A stretch of DNA of 64,000 nucleotides from Gemmataceae bacterium (lineage in GTDB: Bacteria > Planctomycetota > Planctomycetia > Gemmatales > Gemmataceae): positions 1-64,000 of the forward strand of contig JANWVV010000023.1 in NCBI GenBank assembly GCA_025055795.1, written 5' to 3'. The notes below the pieces were generated by a model. That model was not told where the DNA came from, did not search any database, and worked only from the letters and a program-made list of their open reading frames with translations. This document shows, one piece after another, positions 34,997 through 44,352 of this stretch. The position numbers were made by a program, and so were the translations under genes. The stretch's first letter is position 1. Each line of letters opens with the position of its first letter.

Positions 34997-37900
34997 TCAT
35001 GGGCGGGTTTGGTCGAGCGAGGACGCGGTGTGGTACCGCGGTCCGTAAAGTAACCAGTAGGTGACGGGGATAACGAACAGGGTAAAAACGGTAGAGGCGA
35101 CCAGCCCGAAGATGATCGACCAGCCTAAGCCGGAGAAGATAGGGTCAAGAGTGATGGGCAAGCTAGCCAGCGTAGCCGCACCGGCAGTCAGCAGAATGGG
35201 GCGGAGACGTACCACACAGCTTTCCAGGATGGCATCGAATAAGGGTCGGCCGCGACGAGTGGCATTTTCAATAAAGTCGAACAGAATGATTGAGTTGCGG
35301 GTGACAATCCCGGCCAGGGCGATCATACCGATCATAGCCGTAGCGGTGAAGTAAACCGGATCGGCATAAGCGCCAACCGTTTCGCCACTGACGGCGTTAA
35401 GCAACCAGAAGCCGGGCAGAACGCCGAGGATGGTCAACGGAATAGCCAGCATGACGACGATGGGGATGAAAAAGGATTGGGTTTGGGCCACCAGAATGAT
35501 GTAAATCATGACCAAGGCGGCTGCGAAGGCCAGTCCTAGATCGCGGAACACGTCCAAAGTAATGTCCCATTCTCCTTCACCGGCAAATTCGACCCGAATG
35601 CCCTGGGGTACGCTCCAGGCAATGCCACTGCCGTTGGTGAAAAAGGTGCGTCCTGGTACGGGTCGCGCGGATGTGGTCGCCAGGTAGCCACTGCCGACCG
35701 ATTGTGCCTGACCACTGCGGCGCAGTTGCTCCTGATCCTGCCAGTCCACCAGCATGTCGATGATGCATTCGGCGGGGGGACGTCCGACGGTTTCCGCCAG
35801 GACGTAAACGACGCGTTCGAGATTTTTATGGTAAATCGTCTGATCCACGCGTGTCGTCTGCCAGTGGCCGAGTTCGGCTAATGGTACAAACTGGCCGTTT
35901 TGCCCCTTGACCATCAGGCGAGCCAGGTCGGCGGCACTGGAACGGAGTGCACGCGGCAAGCGTACGATGATGCGCAGGGGGTTCCGCTCGGTGTCGTGCC
36001 GCAGCAATTGGGTGGTGGCTCCATCCAGACAGAGACGGATGGTCTCGGCAATGTCGGCGACGCTGACGCCATGAAGGGCAGCTTTTTCCTGGTCGGCTAT
36101 GAATACGAGTTTGGGTTGTGGGGCTTCCCGGATGTCGTCGACATCGGCCAGTCCTGGCTCGGCCCGCATGCGAGCGGCCACGGTCTGGGCCGCAGCAAGC
36201 AGGTCGTCGTAACTGTGCTCCGGACGACCGTAAATCTCGGCTACCACACTGGCAAGCACCGGTGGACCTGGCGGTATTTCCACAATCTTCAAGCGGGCAC
36301 CATGTCTGTCTGCTAGAGCAGTCAGCTCGTCCCGGAGCCGCAAGCCAATGCCGTGGCTCTGCTGCTGTCGATGCTTTTTGGCTACCAGATTGACGCGAAT
36401 TTCAGCCAGATGCGGAGCCTGCCGGAGATAGTAATGGCGCACCAGACCGTTGAAGTCGATCGGGCTGGGGATGCCAACGTAACTGGTAAAGTCGGTTACT
36501 TCGGGGACGGTGGCCAGGAACTGCTCGAAGTCTCGTACCATGGCGTCGGTGCGTTCCAGGGTGGTCCCTTCGTCCATGTCCAGGACCAGCAGCAGTTCGT
36601 TTTTGTTGTCGTAGGGAAGCATTTTGAGGGGTACCAGGCGGGCAGCAGCCAGGCCCATGGCGGCAAAGGTCAGGGCCGCAATGGCGGCCAGAAACACGCC
36701 CGCCCCCCACCGTGAAGCCAGAAGCGGTGCCATGAGTGGCCGGAATAGCCGATATAATACCGTATGCCGGATCTGGGCAGGGTCATAGGCCTCCCCGTGG
36801 CCGCCTGAAGATGCTGAAGTCTGGACACCTTCGGAGGTCGCCGCTCTAACGGTCTCTACAGGGGACGTACTACCGTTGTCACCAGCCGAACCGGTTCGTG
36901 CGCGCACCATCCCCTTAAGCATGTGATAACTTAGCCAGGGGGTCATGGTGAAAGCGACCAGCATGGACATCAGCATGGACACAGGGACATTCAGAGCCAT
37001 GGGTGCCATGTACGGCCCCATCATACCGGTGATGAAAAACAAAGGTAAAAAGCTGACGATCACGGCCAGGGTTGCACTGATCAGCGGCGGTCGGATCTCG
37101 GCCACGGCCTCCAGCACGATCTGCGGTGAAGCGGCATGACGGAACTCGAAGTGCCGGGCGATATTTTCCACGTCTACGATCGGATCATCCACCAGCAACC
37201 CCAAGGCGACGATCAATGCAAAGAGCGTAACACGGTTGATGGTGTAACCAAACAACAGGTTGACGGCCAAAGTCAAGCCGAAGACGACCGGAATGGCAAT
37301 TGCCACGACCAAAGCAGCACGCCAACCTAAACTGATGGTCAGCAAAGCGATGACGATCAGAACCGCGACACCCAACGCCTCAATCAGTTCGTTGACTTTT
37401 TCATCAGCGGTCAGACCGTAGTTGCGGGTAATGACCAGTTCGATTCCGTCTGGAATAACGCGTTCCTCCCGCAGTTTTTCCGCCTGGCGAATGATTGCCT
37501 GGGCCAGCGTCACGGCATTGGTGCCCTTCTTTTTGGCCACGGCTATCGTTACCGCCGGAAGGGCAGAGGCGGTTTTGTTAACACTGTCCCTTGAATCTGC
37601 AGTTCCTTCGACTAAACCACGCTGTGGAGCGTGTTCCGACGCATGTTGCTGGCCAATCACGGTTCCAGGACTACCAGCATAGGGAGCGAAGCCACGGGCT
37701 GGTCCCCAGCCATGGCGGACGTAGGTTTCCACCTCGGCGGGACCATCACGGACGCTGGCCACGTCCTTCAAAAAGACGGGGCGGCCATCAAATACACCCA
37801 CTACCAATTGCAGGAGTTGCTCCGCTTGAGAAAGGGGTAGACCGGCTTCCACGCGGTAAGCTGTGTCGTTGCGGGTAAATGCACCCCCCGGAAGTACGAG

Positions 37901-38572
37901 GCTGGACGCTTGGATAGCCCGCTGGATTTCCAGCGGACTGAGACGGTAGGCCTCCAGACGGTCCGGGTTGATATCCACGCGTACAACGCGTGGCTCGCCA
38001 CCCACAACATAAGCCCGCGAGACCTCCAAGATAGTCGCCAGGCGCTGGGCAATCTCTTCCCCAACCCGCCGCAGGGTGTAACTGTCCGAGCCAGTCAACG
38101 TCAGTGTTACAATTGGTACGTCGTCAATCTCCACGGGCTTAATGACCCAGCCCGTAACGCCCATGGGAATGATGTCAAGGTTCTCGTTGATCTTTTTAAA
38201 CAGTTTGACCAGACTGCGTTCCCGATCTTGGCCGACATAGAAGCGCACGGTAACAATAGCCTGGTTTTCCCGCGACATGCTGTAGACGTACTCCACCCCG
38301 TCGATCTGATATAGAAGTTTTTCCAAAGGGGTGGAAACAAGTTGCTCCACTTCCTGAGCCGAGTGACCCGGGAAATTAACGTAAACGTCGGCAAGTGGTA
38401 CGACAATCTGGGGGTCTTCCTCGCGGGGCGTTACCAGCAATGCCGCCGCGCCCACCAGTAATGAGAAAATGATCAGAATGATAGATAATTTGGAAGTCAG
38501 GAACAGACGGACTATCTGCGATAACCAGTCGTGGTGGTCGGCAGTGGCCGGAACAGGAGGGGTAGTGGTCAT
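34997..38572 (-). CDS. RND-family efflux permease
   Basis: A proton-driven inner-membrane exporter of about 1191 residues with the 12-helix RND plan: an N-terminal helix, two large periplasmic loops and two sets of helices. The TM4 motif GLLVDDPIVDVENIARHFEF has the paired aspartates of hydrophobe/amphiphile (HAE1) exporters rather than the DG of metal exporters. Repeat motifs include ISLGWRAALVVAIAIPVV and IALAGIVTRNSIILFDFIE. It exceeds the usual 1030-1060 residues through low-complexity inserts near 310-345 and 575-615. The ATG at 38572 follows GGGAG. The periplasmic adaptor gene lies just upstream; no outer-membrane factor is adjacent. The substrate is unknown. Confidence 0.9.
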   Translation of the reverse strand: MTTTPPVPATADHHDWLSQIVRLFLTSKLSIILIIFSLLVGAAALLVTPREEDPQIVVPLADVYVNFPGHSAQEVEQLVSTPLEKLLYQIDGVEYVYSMSRENQAIVTVRFYVGQDRERSLVKLFKKINENLDIIPMGVTGWVIKPVEIDDVPIVTLTLTGSDSYTLRRVGEEIAQRLATILEVSRAYVVGGEPRVVRVDINPDRLEAYRLSPLEIQRAIQASSLVLPGGAFTRNDTAYRVEAGLPLSQAEQLLQLVVGVFDGRPVFLKDVASVRDGPAEVETYVRHGWGPARGFAPYAGSPGTVIGQQHASEHAPQRGLVEGTADSRDSVNKTASALPAVTIAVAKKKGTNAVTLAQAIIRQAEKLREERVIPDGIELVITRNYGLTADEKVNELIEALGVAVLIVIALLTISLGWRAALVVAIAIPVVFGLTLAVNLLFGYTINRVTLFALIVALGLLVDDPIVDVENIARHFEFRHAASPQIVLEAVAEIRPPLISATLAVIVSFLPLFFITGMMGPYMAPMALNVPVSMLMSMLVAFTMTPWLSYHMLKGMVRARTGSAGDNGSTSPVETVRAATSEGVQTSASSGGHGEAYDPAQIRHTVLYRLFRPLMAPLLASRWGAGVFLAAIAALTFAAMGLAAARLVPLKMLPYDNKNELLLVLDMDEGTTLERTDAMVRDFEQFLATVPEVTDFTSYVGIPSPIDFNGLVRHYYLRQAPHLAEIRVNLVAKKHRQQQSHGIGLRLRDELTALADRHGARLKIVEIPPGPPVLASVVAEIYGRPEHSYDDLLAAAQTVAARMRAEPGLADVDDIREAPQPKLVFIADQEKAALHGVSVADIAETIRLCLDGATTQLLRHDTERNPLRIIVRLPRALRSSAADLARLMVKGQNGQFVPLAELGHWQTTRVDQTIYHKNLERVVYVLAETVGRPPAECIIDMLVDWQDQEQLRRSGQAQSVGSGYLATTSARPVPGRTFFTNGSGIAWSVPQGIRVEFAGEGEWDITLDVFRDLGLAFAAALVMIYIILVAQTQSFFIPIVVMLAIPLTILGVLPGFWLLNAVSGETVGAYADPVYFTATAMIGMIALAGIVTRNSIILFDFIENATRRGRPLFDAILESCVVRLRPILLTAGAATLASLPITLDPIFSGLGWSIIFGLVASTVFTLFVIPVTYWLLYGPRYHTASSLDQTRP

Positions 38573-38614
38573 AGGCGGGTCTCCCAAGGGGACTATGCTG
38601 CAGCGGGCAGCGGG

Positions 38615-39775
38615 CTAATTATAAGTGGCAGCGGAGGGGGAAGTAGACAGTGGATTTGCTGGGCTTCGCTCGGCAAGGACGACCTTTTCCCCTGGGACCA
38701 GCCCGGCCAGGACCTCGTAGTAGTCCGAGTCCACTTTCCGCCCGAGCTGCACGCTACGCCGTTGTATCCCCTGCGGGGTTACCACGTCGACCATGTCAAG
38801 TTGGCCGACTTTGAACACGGCGGACGCCGGCACGACCACCAACTCTTCATCTTCCAGCGGGATGAAAATGCGACCGAACATACCACTGTATACACCCGGC
38901 GGACATGGACCGGTAACTTTAACTGTAAAGGAACGGCTGGCGGCCTGGGCTTCCGGAACGATCTCGCTGATGGTGGCTTCACATTCATGCTGCAGGGCCT
39001 CGAGCCGGCCGCGGATCTTCTGACCGATCTTTAAACGCTCTGCCAGCGACTCTCGGACCGTTACTACCATTTGCATCCGGGTGGGGTCGTAGAGCGTCAG
39101 CAATACCTGGCCTGGAGTGACCGTATCGCCTGCCTCGACCCGTTTATCAATCACCACTCCGCTGATGGGAGCACGGATGGTGGCATAGTCCAGGAATACC
39201 TTGGCTTCGCGCACGGCTTGTTCTGCCCGTTCCAGCTCGGCAGTGGCGACCCGCCAGGCTAAGGCGATCTGATCGAATTCACCTTGGGAAATCGAGCGGC
39301 TCATGATTAATTGCAACGCACGCTGATAGTCGGCGTTCGCCCGTTCGTAACTGGCCCGGGCGCTGGCCAATGCCGCTTCCGCTTGCTTGAGGCGTGCCTG
39401 CAGGTCTGCGTCGTCCAAGCGTACTAAAACATCGTCCTTTTTGACGGATTGGCCCGCCTTGACCCGTACTTCTGTCACCTTGGCCAACAGCTTCGAGGCA
39501 ACGGCTACTTCATGAACGGCACGGACCGTTCCTACTGCCGTTTCGTAACGGGGTCGCCGCAGGCGTTGGACTTCGGCCACTGGTCGATCGATCGTGGTTT
39601 GCTGTACCGGCACTGCTGAATCGGTTGGCACCTTTTCCCGGAAGATTCCCGCCAGAACTAACAGCAGCAATCCCACACCAGCGGCCATGACCACGGTGAG
39701 CAGCAATTTGCCCCACATCCGCTGCCGGGATGTCGTTGCCTGTTCAGCTCCCTTTGTCAGGCTCGGCATTTGCAT
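38615..39775 (-). CDS. RND efflux periplasmic adaptor (membrane fusion protein)
   Basis: A 386-residue adaptor linking the RND permease to an outer-membrane channel. A single N-terminal helix (MWGKLLLTVVMAAGVGLLLL) is followed by a beta-barrel/lipoyl half with VRVKAGQSVKKDDVLVRLDD, an alpha-helical hairpin (about 120-180; EAALASARASYERANADYQR) and the returning lipoyl half APISGVVIDKRVEAGDTVTPG. The C-terminal membrane-proximal domain ends near VVLAERSPA. The ATG at 39775 has GGAG 10 bases upstream; a TTG at 39805 is less likely. It is probably co-transcribed with the permease gene, 42 bases downstream. Confidence 0.9.
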   Translation of the reverse strand: MQMPSLTKGAEQATTSRQRMWGKLLLTVVMAAGVGLLLLVLAGIFREKVPTDSAVPVQQTTIDRPVAEVQRLRRPRYETAVGTVRAVHEVAVASKLLAKVTEVRVKAGQSVKKDDVLVRLDDADLQARLKQAEAALASARASYERANADYQRALQLIMSRSISQGEFDQIALAWRVATAELERAEQAVREAKVFLDYATIRAPISGVVIDKRVEAGDTVTPGQVLLTLYDPTRMQMVVTVRESLAERLKIGQKIRGRLEALQHECEATISEIVPEAQAASRSFTVKVTGPCPPGVYSGMFGRIFIPLEDEELVVVPASAVFKVGQLDMVDVVTPQGIQRRSVQLGRKVDSDYYEVLAGLVPGEKVVLAERSPANPLSTSPSAATYN

Positions 39776-39805
39776 GGTGGCTGTTCTCCGCCGTTGATGT
39801 TCCAA

Positions 39806-40175
39806 AGGCTCCGTCAGTTTACTTGAAAAATTAGTTTATCGTACAAGAAAAAGGTTACACGACTGCCAGCACCTGGTGGAAAGAGGTAATGAGCTTGTAA
39901 GGCATGGCAGCAAACGAAAGGCGGGAACCTCGGCTTCCTGAGGGAGGGTGTAGGAAGCGATTCGCACAACAGTGGGTAATCCGCCGCCGGACAGACTGAG
40001 TCGAAAATGACGATTACAGGGATCGATTCAGGTCACGAGCCGTCTGGCACCGCGAATTCGAGGTTGGCCGGTTATATACGGGATAGACGGGCGGTGCGTT
40101 GGATGATTGACTTATGTATAGATGCATCTAAGCCAAGGCTGGAGGTTTGTTTGCCAACCATGAGGCGGAAGGACG
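39806..40175. other. Intergenic region between RND operon and DUF1552 gene
   Basis: About 370 bases upstream of the RND adaptor gene, so it should contain that promoter; the first 60 bases are AT-rich. A 58-codon forward frame (40007-40183) has no SD and unusual composition; I do not accept it as a gene. No repeat or RNA seen. Confidence 0.4.
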
Positions 40176-41492
40176 TCAGGTGAGGGTCAGAGGACCAGCG
40201 CCGCAGAAGGCGGGGTTGCCGAAGGTCTTGATGTGGTGGCCGAAGGCGTGGGCAAAGGTCATCAGGAGGCGGTTATGAGGTTCACGCCGGTATTTCAGGC
40301 ATCGCCCCATTTGGAAGCCCAGGCCGCCGCCGACGAGCACGAAGGGGATGTTGTCCAGCGTATGGGAGTTGCCCTTACCGAGTTCGTTGGTCCAGACGAG
40401 CAAGGTGTTGTCCAACAGGCTACCGGGTCCACCGGGCTCGGGAGTCTCGGCCAGGCGGCGGGCGAGATAGGCCAACTGCTCGCAGAACCAGCGATTGATC
40501 GCCGTCAGTTGCTCTTGGGCCTTTTTGTTGCTGTCCGGCTCGTGGGACAGGGTGTGATGCCCCTCGGTGATGCCCAACCATTTCATCCGGGCCATGCCGA
40601 CCGAGTTGGTATACTGGATGGTGGCTACACGGGCAAAATCGGCCTGGAATGCGGCCACCAACAGATCAATCTGTTGCTTGCTAATGCGAGGCATCAGATC
40701 ATTGTCGCGACGCAAACCGGGTTCGACCTGAGGAACCGGGTGCTGCAGTTCCTGTTGGCTGGCTTTCAACTCTTTTTCCATCTCGCGGACGAAGGTCGTA
40801 TGCTCATCAAGCAGGCGACGGTCTTCCGCACCAACGACAGAGCGCAATTTGGCCAGGTCCGCTTGCACGTCATCCAGGATACTGCTGGCCAGAGCGTGAT
40901 CCTTGGCCCGGCCGTATAGTTTGTTGAACATCTGGTAGGGATCGTCGATAGGAGCCACGGGCTTATTCGGGCCGGCATAGACCCAACGCGTCCAGGTGTC
41001 AGCTCGTTCGGGCACTAAGACGCCGAACTCTAATGAGCCGAAACGTGTCCGGGTGGCTGGATTTTTCTGCAGGAAATTTTTGATTTCCTGATCGATGGAA
41101 ATACCTTTGGACCAGCCGGCCGGAGTGTCCGATCCGCCTTGTATGTTGCCCGGGAACAGTTCGATGCCGGTCAGCAGACAGCCGATCCCCCGCATGTGAC
41201 CGTCGCCATCGCCACGGATGCGGTCCGCCAGACCGTGCAGAATGAGCGTACGGTTTTTGAACGGTTCCAAGGGCTGAAGACTTTCCTTCAGTTGGGTCAG
41301 TGGTCCCTCATTGTCCGGCCAGAAAGTCCAAGGGACAACACCGTTGGGGCTAAACATGAATACGATACGCTGTTTCCGCTGGGTCTGATTGGCAAAGCCG
41401 AGACTGGGCAAATTCAGAATAAAAGGGAGGGCCGCTGTGCTCAGTCCCAGGTCCCGTAAAAACTCCCGGCGGTTGCGTCGGATCGTCGTCAT
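40176..41492 (-). CDS. DUF1552 protein with Tat signal
   Basis: A 438-residue planctomycete DUF1552 protein. The N-terminus [20 protein letters not shown] is a twin-arginine signal, so the protein is exported folded by Tat. The body resembles sulfatase/alkaline-phosphatase-fold proteins of the DUF1501 type ([57 protein letters not shown]). DUF1552 genes commonly sit beside DUF1592/DUF1588 cytochrome-like genes, as here, where that gene is 118 bases upstream. The biochemical role is unknown. The start at 41492 has GGAG. Confidence 0.92.
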   Translation of the reverse strand: MTTIRRNRREFLRDLGLSTAALPFILNLPSLGFANQTQRKQRIVFMFSPNGVVPWTFWPDNEGPLTQLKESLQPLEPFKNRTLILHGLADRIRGDGDGHMRGIGCLLTGIELFPGNIQGGSDTPAGWSKGISIDQEIKNFLQKNPATRTRFGSLEFGVLVPERADTWTRWVYAGPNKPVAPIDDPYQMFNKLYGRAKDHALASSILDDVQADLAKLRSVVGAEDRRLLDEHTTFVREMEKELKASQQELQHPVPQVEPGLRRDNDLMPRISKQQIDLLVAAFQADFARVATIQYTNSVGMARMKWLGITEGHHTLSHEPDSNKKAQEQLTAINRWFCEQLAYLARRLAETPEPGGPGSLLDNTLLVWTNELGKGNSHTLDNIPFVLVGGGLGFQMGRCLKYRREPHNRLLMTFAHAFGHHIKTFGNPAFCGAGPLTLT

Positions 41493-41609
41493 GTACTTCT
41501 CCTGAATAACAATCTTTCTAGCACAGAGCTTACTTACTTGGAGGATGACCGTCTGTTCAAAGTTAGCTACTTTTCGGCAGGAGGCAGCAGGTTGGTTCTG
41601 CTACCCTAG

Positions 41610-44045
41610 CTATGGGGCGGGTGCGGACGAAGCAGCCATTCGGCCTGTTGGGGCCAAAGCTGCTGTAACCACAATTTCTATTATTAGTTTACGCCATTGG
41701 CGGGTATTTTGCGAGAGGAAATCCCGTAATTGTTCTGGCAGGTGGACACCGTAGGCCCGGATCGACTGCTGTACCAGGAAGTGGAACAATTGGGTGGCGA
41801 AGGCCTGATGTGTTTCAGGGGAATCGGCCAGAAAGCGTGCCAGATCGCGGGCGTTGCTGAATCGTACAAGTGTACCGCTGCGGGTTTCGTACTGACCAGA
41901 GGCATCCACCGGTTGCCCGTTGTCTTGCAGACGCAAACGTCCTACAGCATCGAACTGTTCCATCGGGAAGCCGAGCGGGTTCATCACGCTGTGGCATTTG
42001 GCGCATTCCGGAGGGCGGGTTTGCAACTCGACACGCTGGCGTGTGGTCAGTTTGGGATGAAGTTCTGCGGGCAGAGGAGTAAAGGCGTCCATCGGCGGAC
42101 GGATGGGCAGACCCAACAGGGCACGCCCGACAAATACGCCGCGATGAATTGGTGAACTGTCCTTGCTGTAGGCCAACACGGCCAGTAGATACGGATGGGT
42201 TAATATTCCGCTGCGATGTTCAGGCTCCCACTGCACCTTGCGGAATCCTTGTTGATCTCCTTGCCAGGTCATGCCGTAGTATTCGGCCAGGCGACGGTTG
42301 AAGTATACCTCCGTGCTTAAAAACAACTCTTTCCAGTCCGAATCAGGGCGTTCCAACCAGTCTTCCAAGGTCAGTTCCAGTGAGGTCCGCAGGTCAGCGG
42401 CCAGGGCAGCGTCGAAACCAGGGTATTTCTGATTGTCTTTGGCAAGCTCCTTGACAGTATCGAGGCGTAGCCAGGTCAGCAGGAATTCGCGCAGTTTGGT
42501 TTTGGCACGAGGGTCGGCTAGCATTCGTTCCGCCTGGCGACGTACTTCGTTGGGGTCCCGTAGCCGGCCCGCGGCCGCGGCCTCCAGCAGGGAGGGATCA
42601 GGAAGGGAATCCCACAGAGTCAGAGCCAAACGAGCGGCCACGCTGTAATCGGGGCTCAGACCGGCCGCTTCCGGAAACAAAAACCGCGGTGATTGCAAGG
42701 TTAGCAACACGACCCGCTTTATAGCCAGCACCTCGTCTGTGCCAGCGGCCGTAAACTGCTTGTCAATGTAAAGGGTCTTTTCTTCAGGCAGCAACGGTCG
42801 GCGGAAAGCTCGCTCGACGAATCGTTCGGCAAATCGGCGCAGTGTCTGCGAGCGGTTGCCACCCTGGCTACCAGCCAATTCGTCAATTCGCTCAGCGACG
42901 TAGTTGGATGCCTGAATTGCTGCTTCGAGAACAGCAGCCTCCCATTCCCGCGAGATAGTCGTTCCCCGTTCCCAACCGAAGCTACGGTCGTCCGGCGGGA
43001 AGGGAGCGTCGATAACGGCGACCTCAGGCACCAGTTGAGGGCGGAGAAAGCGGGCAGCGATTACCTCGGCCGGTCGCTGCGGCCGCTTCCACTGCAAGGT
43101 TATAAATGCCGGCCGGGGTTTGACAAACGGGTTTTTCTGGCTATCGTCCACCCCTTGCTTAGCCTTGGAAAACTCCAGCCGCACGGAATAGTAGCGTCCC
43201 GCCAGCAAGAAAATCTGACCGTGGTATTCCGTGTCGTTACCCGATTTGACCCAAGCATCGATCAAGGGTTGCCGCAAGTTGTTAACCCACAGGCGTGCGG
43301 CATGATCGGTGCGGACAATGAACTCGTACAGTCCGGTCTCCGGAGCAAAAACAGCTCCTTCCCAACGGATGGAAAACTGATGGGCGTCGAATTTGGCTGT
43401 CTCCGTGTCCGGACCGCGTGTGCCGAAGTCAAAATCGACCGTGTTATCCAACCGATCGATTAACCGCGACTTGGGATTGAAGTTGCGACCATTGTAATAT
43501 TGTCCTCGCAGTCCTTGTTTTTGAGAATCGATACGTACGGCGGGCCGGAAGCTACCGATCAGATCGGCAATCGATTGTCGGTGTTGTCGCACGGTGAGGC
43601 GTGCCAGTTCTTGTCGGGGCGGCTTGAGCCGAGCATACGCTGCTGGGGAGTAGAACGCATCGTAGATGTATTCGGCCACTAGCCGGGCGCCTTGGGCGTC
43701 CAGCTTGTCCGGATCGTCTTCCGGCATGGTCCGATCGATGTACGCGGCCAGGCGTTCTAAGGACCAATCGCCTGTAAGCGGGTAGCTATACCGGGCCGTG
43801 CCTTCGCCTTGGGGACCGTGGCAGCGAGCGCACATTTGCTTGTAAATTTTTGCCCCAGCATGCTCTGGCTGGCCTTGGGTACGGTTCTCAACTGCACTGG
43901 CATATCCGCCACACCAGGTCAGGATGCTCAAAATAAGAGCTATCTTCAGTAGATGATCAGCCAAAGGCTGGTCCCGAATGAGCCAGCGGCACGGTCTCGC
44001 TACCAAATAGAAACAGCATGCCTTATGTGACGATATGTGTAGCAT
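41610..44045 (-). CDS. DUF1592/DUF1588 cytochrome-like exported protein with PA14-like domain
   Basis: A large (about 811-residue) planctomycete protein. A signal-like segment (LLKIALILSILTWCGGYASA) near residues 30-50 is followed by a c-type haem site MCARCHGPQGEG (about 75), so the protein is extracytoplasmic. A DUF1587-like segment, a PA14-like carbohydrate-binding segment (about 195-320; FDAHQFSIRWEGAVFAPETG), then DUF1595, DUF1592 and DUF1588 follow. The last contains a second CxxCH (PECAKCHSVMNPLGFPMEQF). Such proteins are paired with DUF1552, encoded just downstream, and are suspected in polysaccharide breakdown. The ATG at 44045 is preferred over a TTG at 44087. Confidence 0.9.
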   Translation of the reverse strand: MLHISSHKACCFYLVARPCRWLIRDQPLADHLLKIALILSILTWCGGYASAVENRTQGQPEHAGAKIYKQMCARCHGPQGEGTARYSYPLTGDWSLERLAAYIDRTMPEDDPDKLDAQGARLVAEYIYDAFYSPAAYARLKPPRQELARLTVRQHRQSIADLIGSFRPAVRIDSQKQGLRGQYYNGRNFNPKSRLIDRLDNTVDFDFGTRGPDTETAKFDAHQFSIRWEGAVFAPETGLYEFIVRTDHAARLWVNNLRQPLIDAWVKSGNDTEYHGQIFLLAGRYYSVRLEFSKAKQGVDDSQKNPFVKPRPAFITLQWKRPQRPAEVIAARFLRPQLVPEVAVIDAPFPPDDRSFGWERGTTISREWEAAVLEAAIQASNYVAERIDELAGSQGGNRSQTLRRFAERFVERAFRRPLLPEEKTLYIDKQFTAAGTDEVLAIKRVVLLTLQSPRFLFPEAAGLSPDYSVAARLALTLWDSLPDPSLLEAAAAGRLRDPNEVRRQAERMLADPRAKTKLREFLLTWLRLDTVKELAKDNQKYPGFDAALAADLRTSLELTLEDWLERPDSDWKELFLSTEVYFNRRLAEYYGMTWQGDQQGFRKVQWEPEHRSGILTHPYLLAVLAYSKDSSPIHRGVFVGRALLGLPIRPPMDAFTPLPAELHPKLTTRQRVELQTRPPECAKCHSVMNPLGFPMEQFDAVGRLRLQDNGQPVDASGQYETRSGTLVRFSNARDLARFLADSPETHQAFATQLFHFLVQQSIRAYGVHLPEQLRDFLSQNTRQWRKLIIEIVVTAALAPTGRMAASSAPAP

Positions 44046-44352
44046 ACCGGTTGGTGCTCCACGCCAAGTTATCGCCCAGCCATGCAACCCAGCCTAACGA
44101 AGTTTATCCATCATAAAGGTAATAACTTGACTGCTGATAGTATCTTACGAGGAAAAAACTCCAGGAAAACAGCTACGGCAAGCACCTATGACCGATTGAA
44201 TAGATTCAGGGGAGTGTTTTGCTCACGTCAGATACCCATTTGAGTGCAAACCGCTTGCGAAATCCGCTGTTGGCGGTAGTCCTTGGACCAATAAGCAAGA
44301 AGAGTCAGGAAAACCGGGTAGTTAGCTCATTTTCAGTGAGGAAGCAGCAAAG
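44046..44352. other. Intergenic region between DUF1592 gene and gatA
   Basis: About 300 bases: the leader of the DUF1592 gene and the 3' flank of gatA, both on the minus strand. AT-rich around 44100-44165, a plausible promoter region. No clear terminator hairpin or small gene is seen. Confidence 0.4.

Noticed and set aside
40007-40183. A 58-codon forward frame before the DUF1552 gene
   Set aside because: No SD, mixed composition, and it overlaps the end of a convergent gene; not supportable.
40233-40919. A 228-codon forward frame inside the DUF1552 gene
   Set aside because: It is antisense to a clear family member with a Tat signal; no SD or domain is seen.
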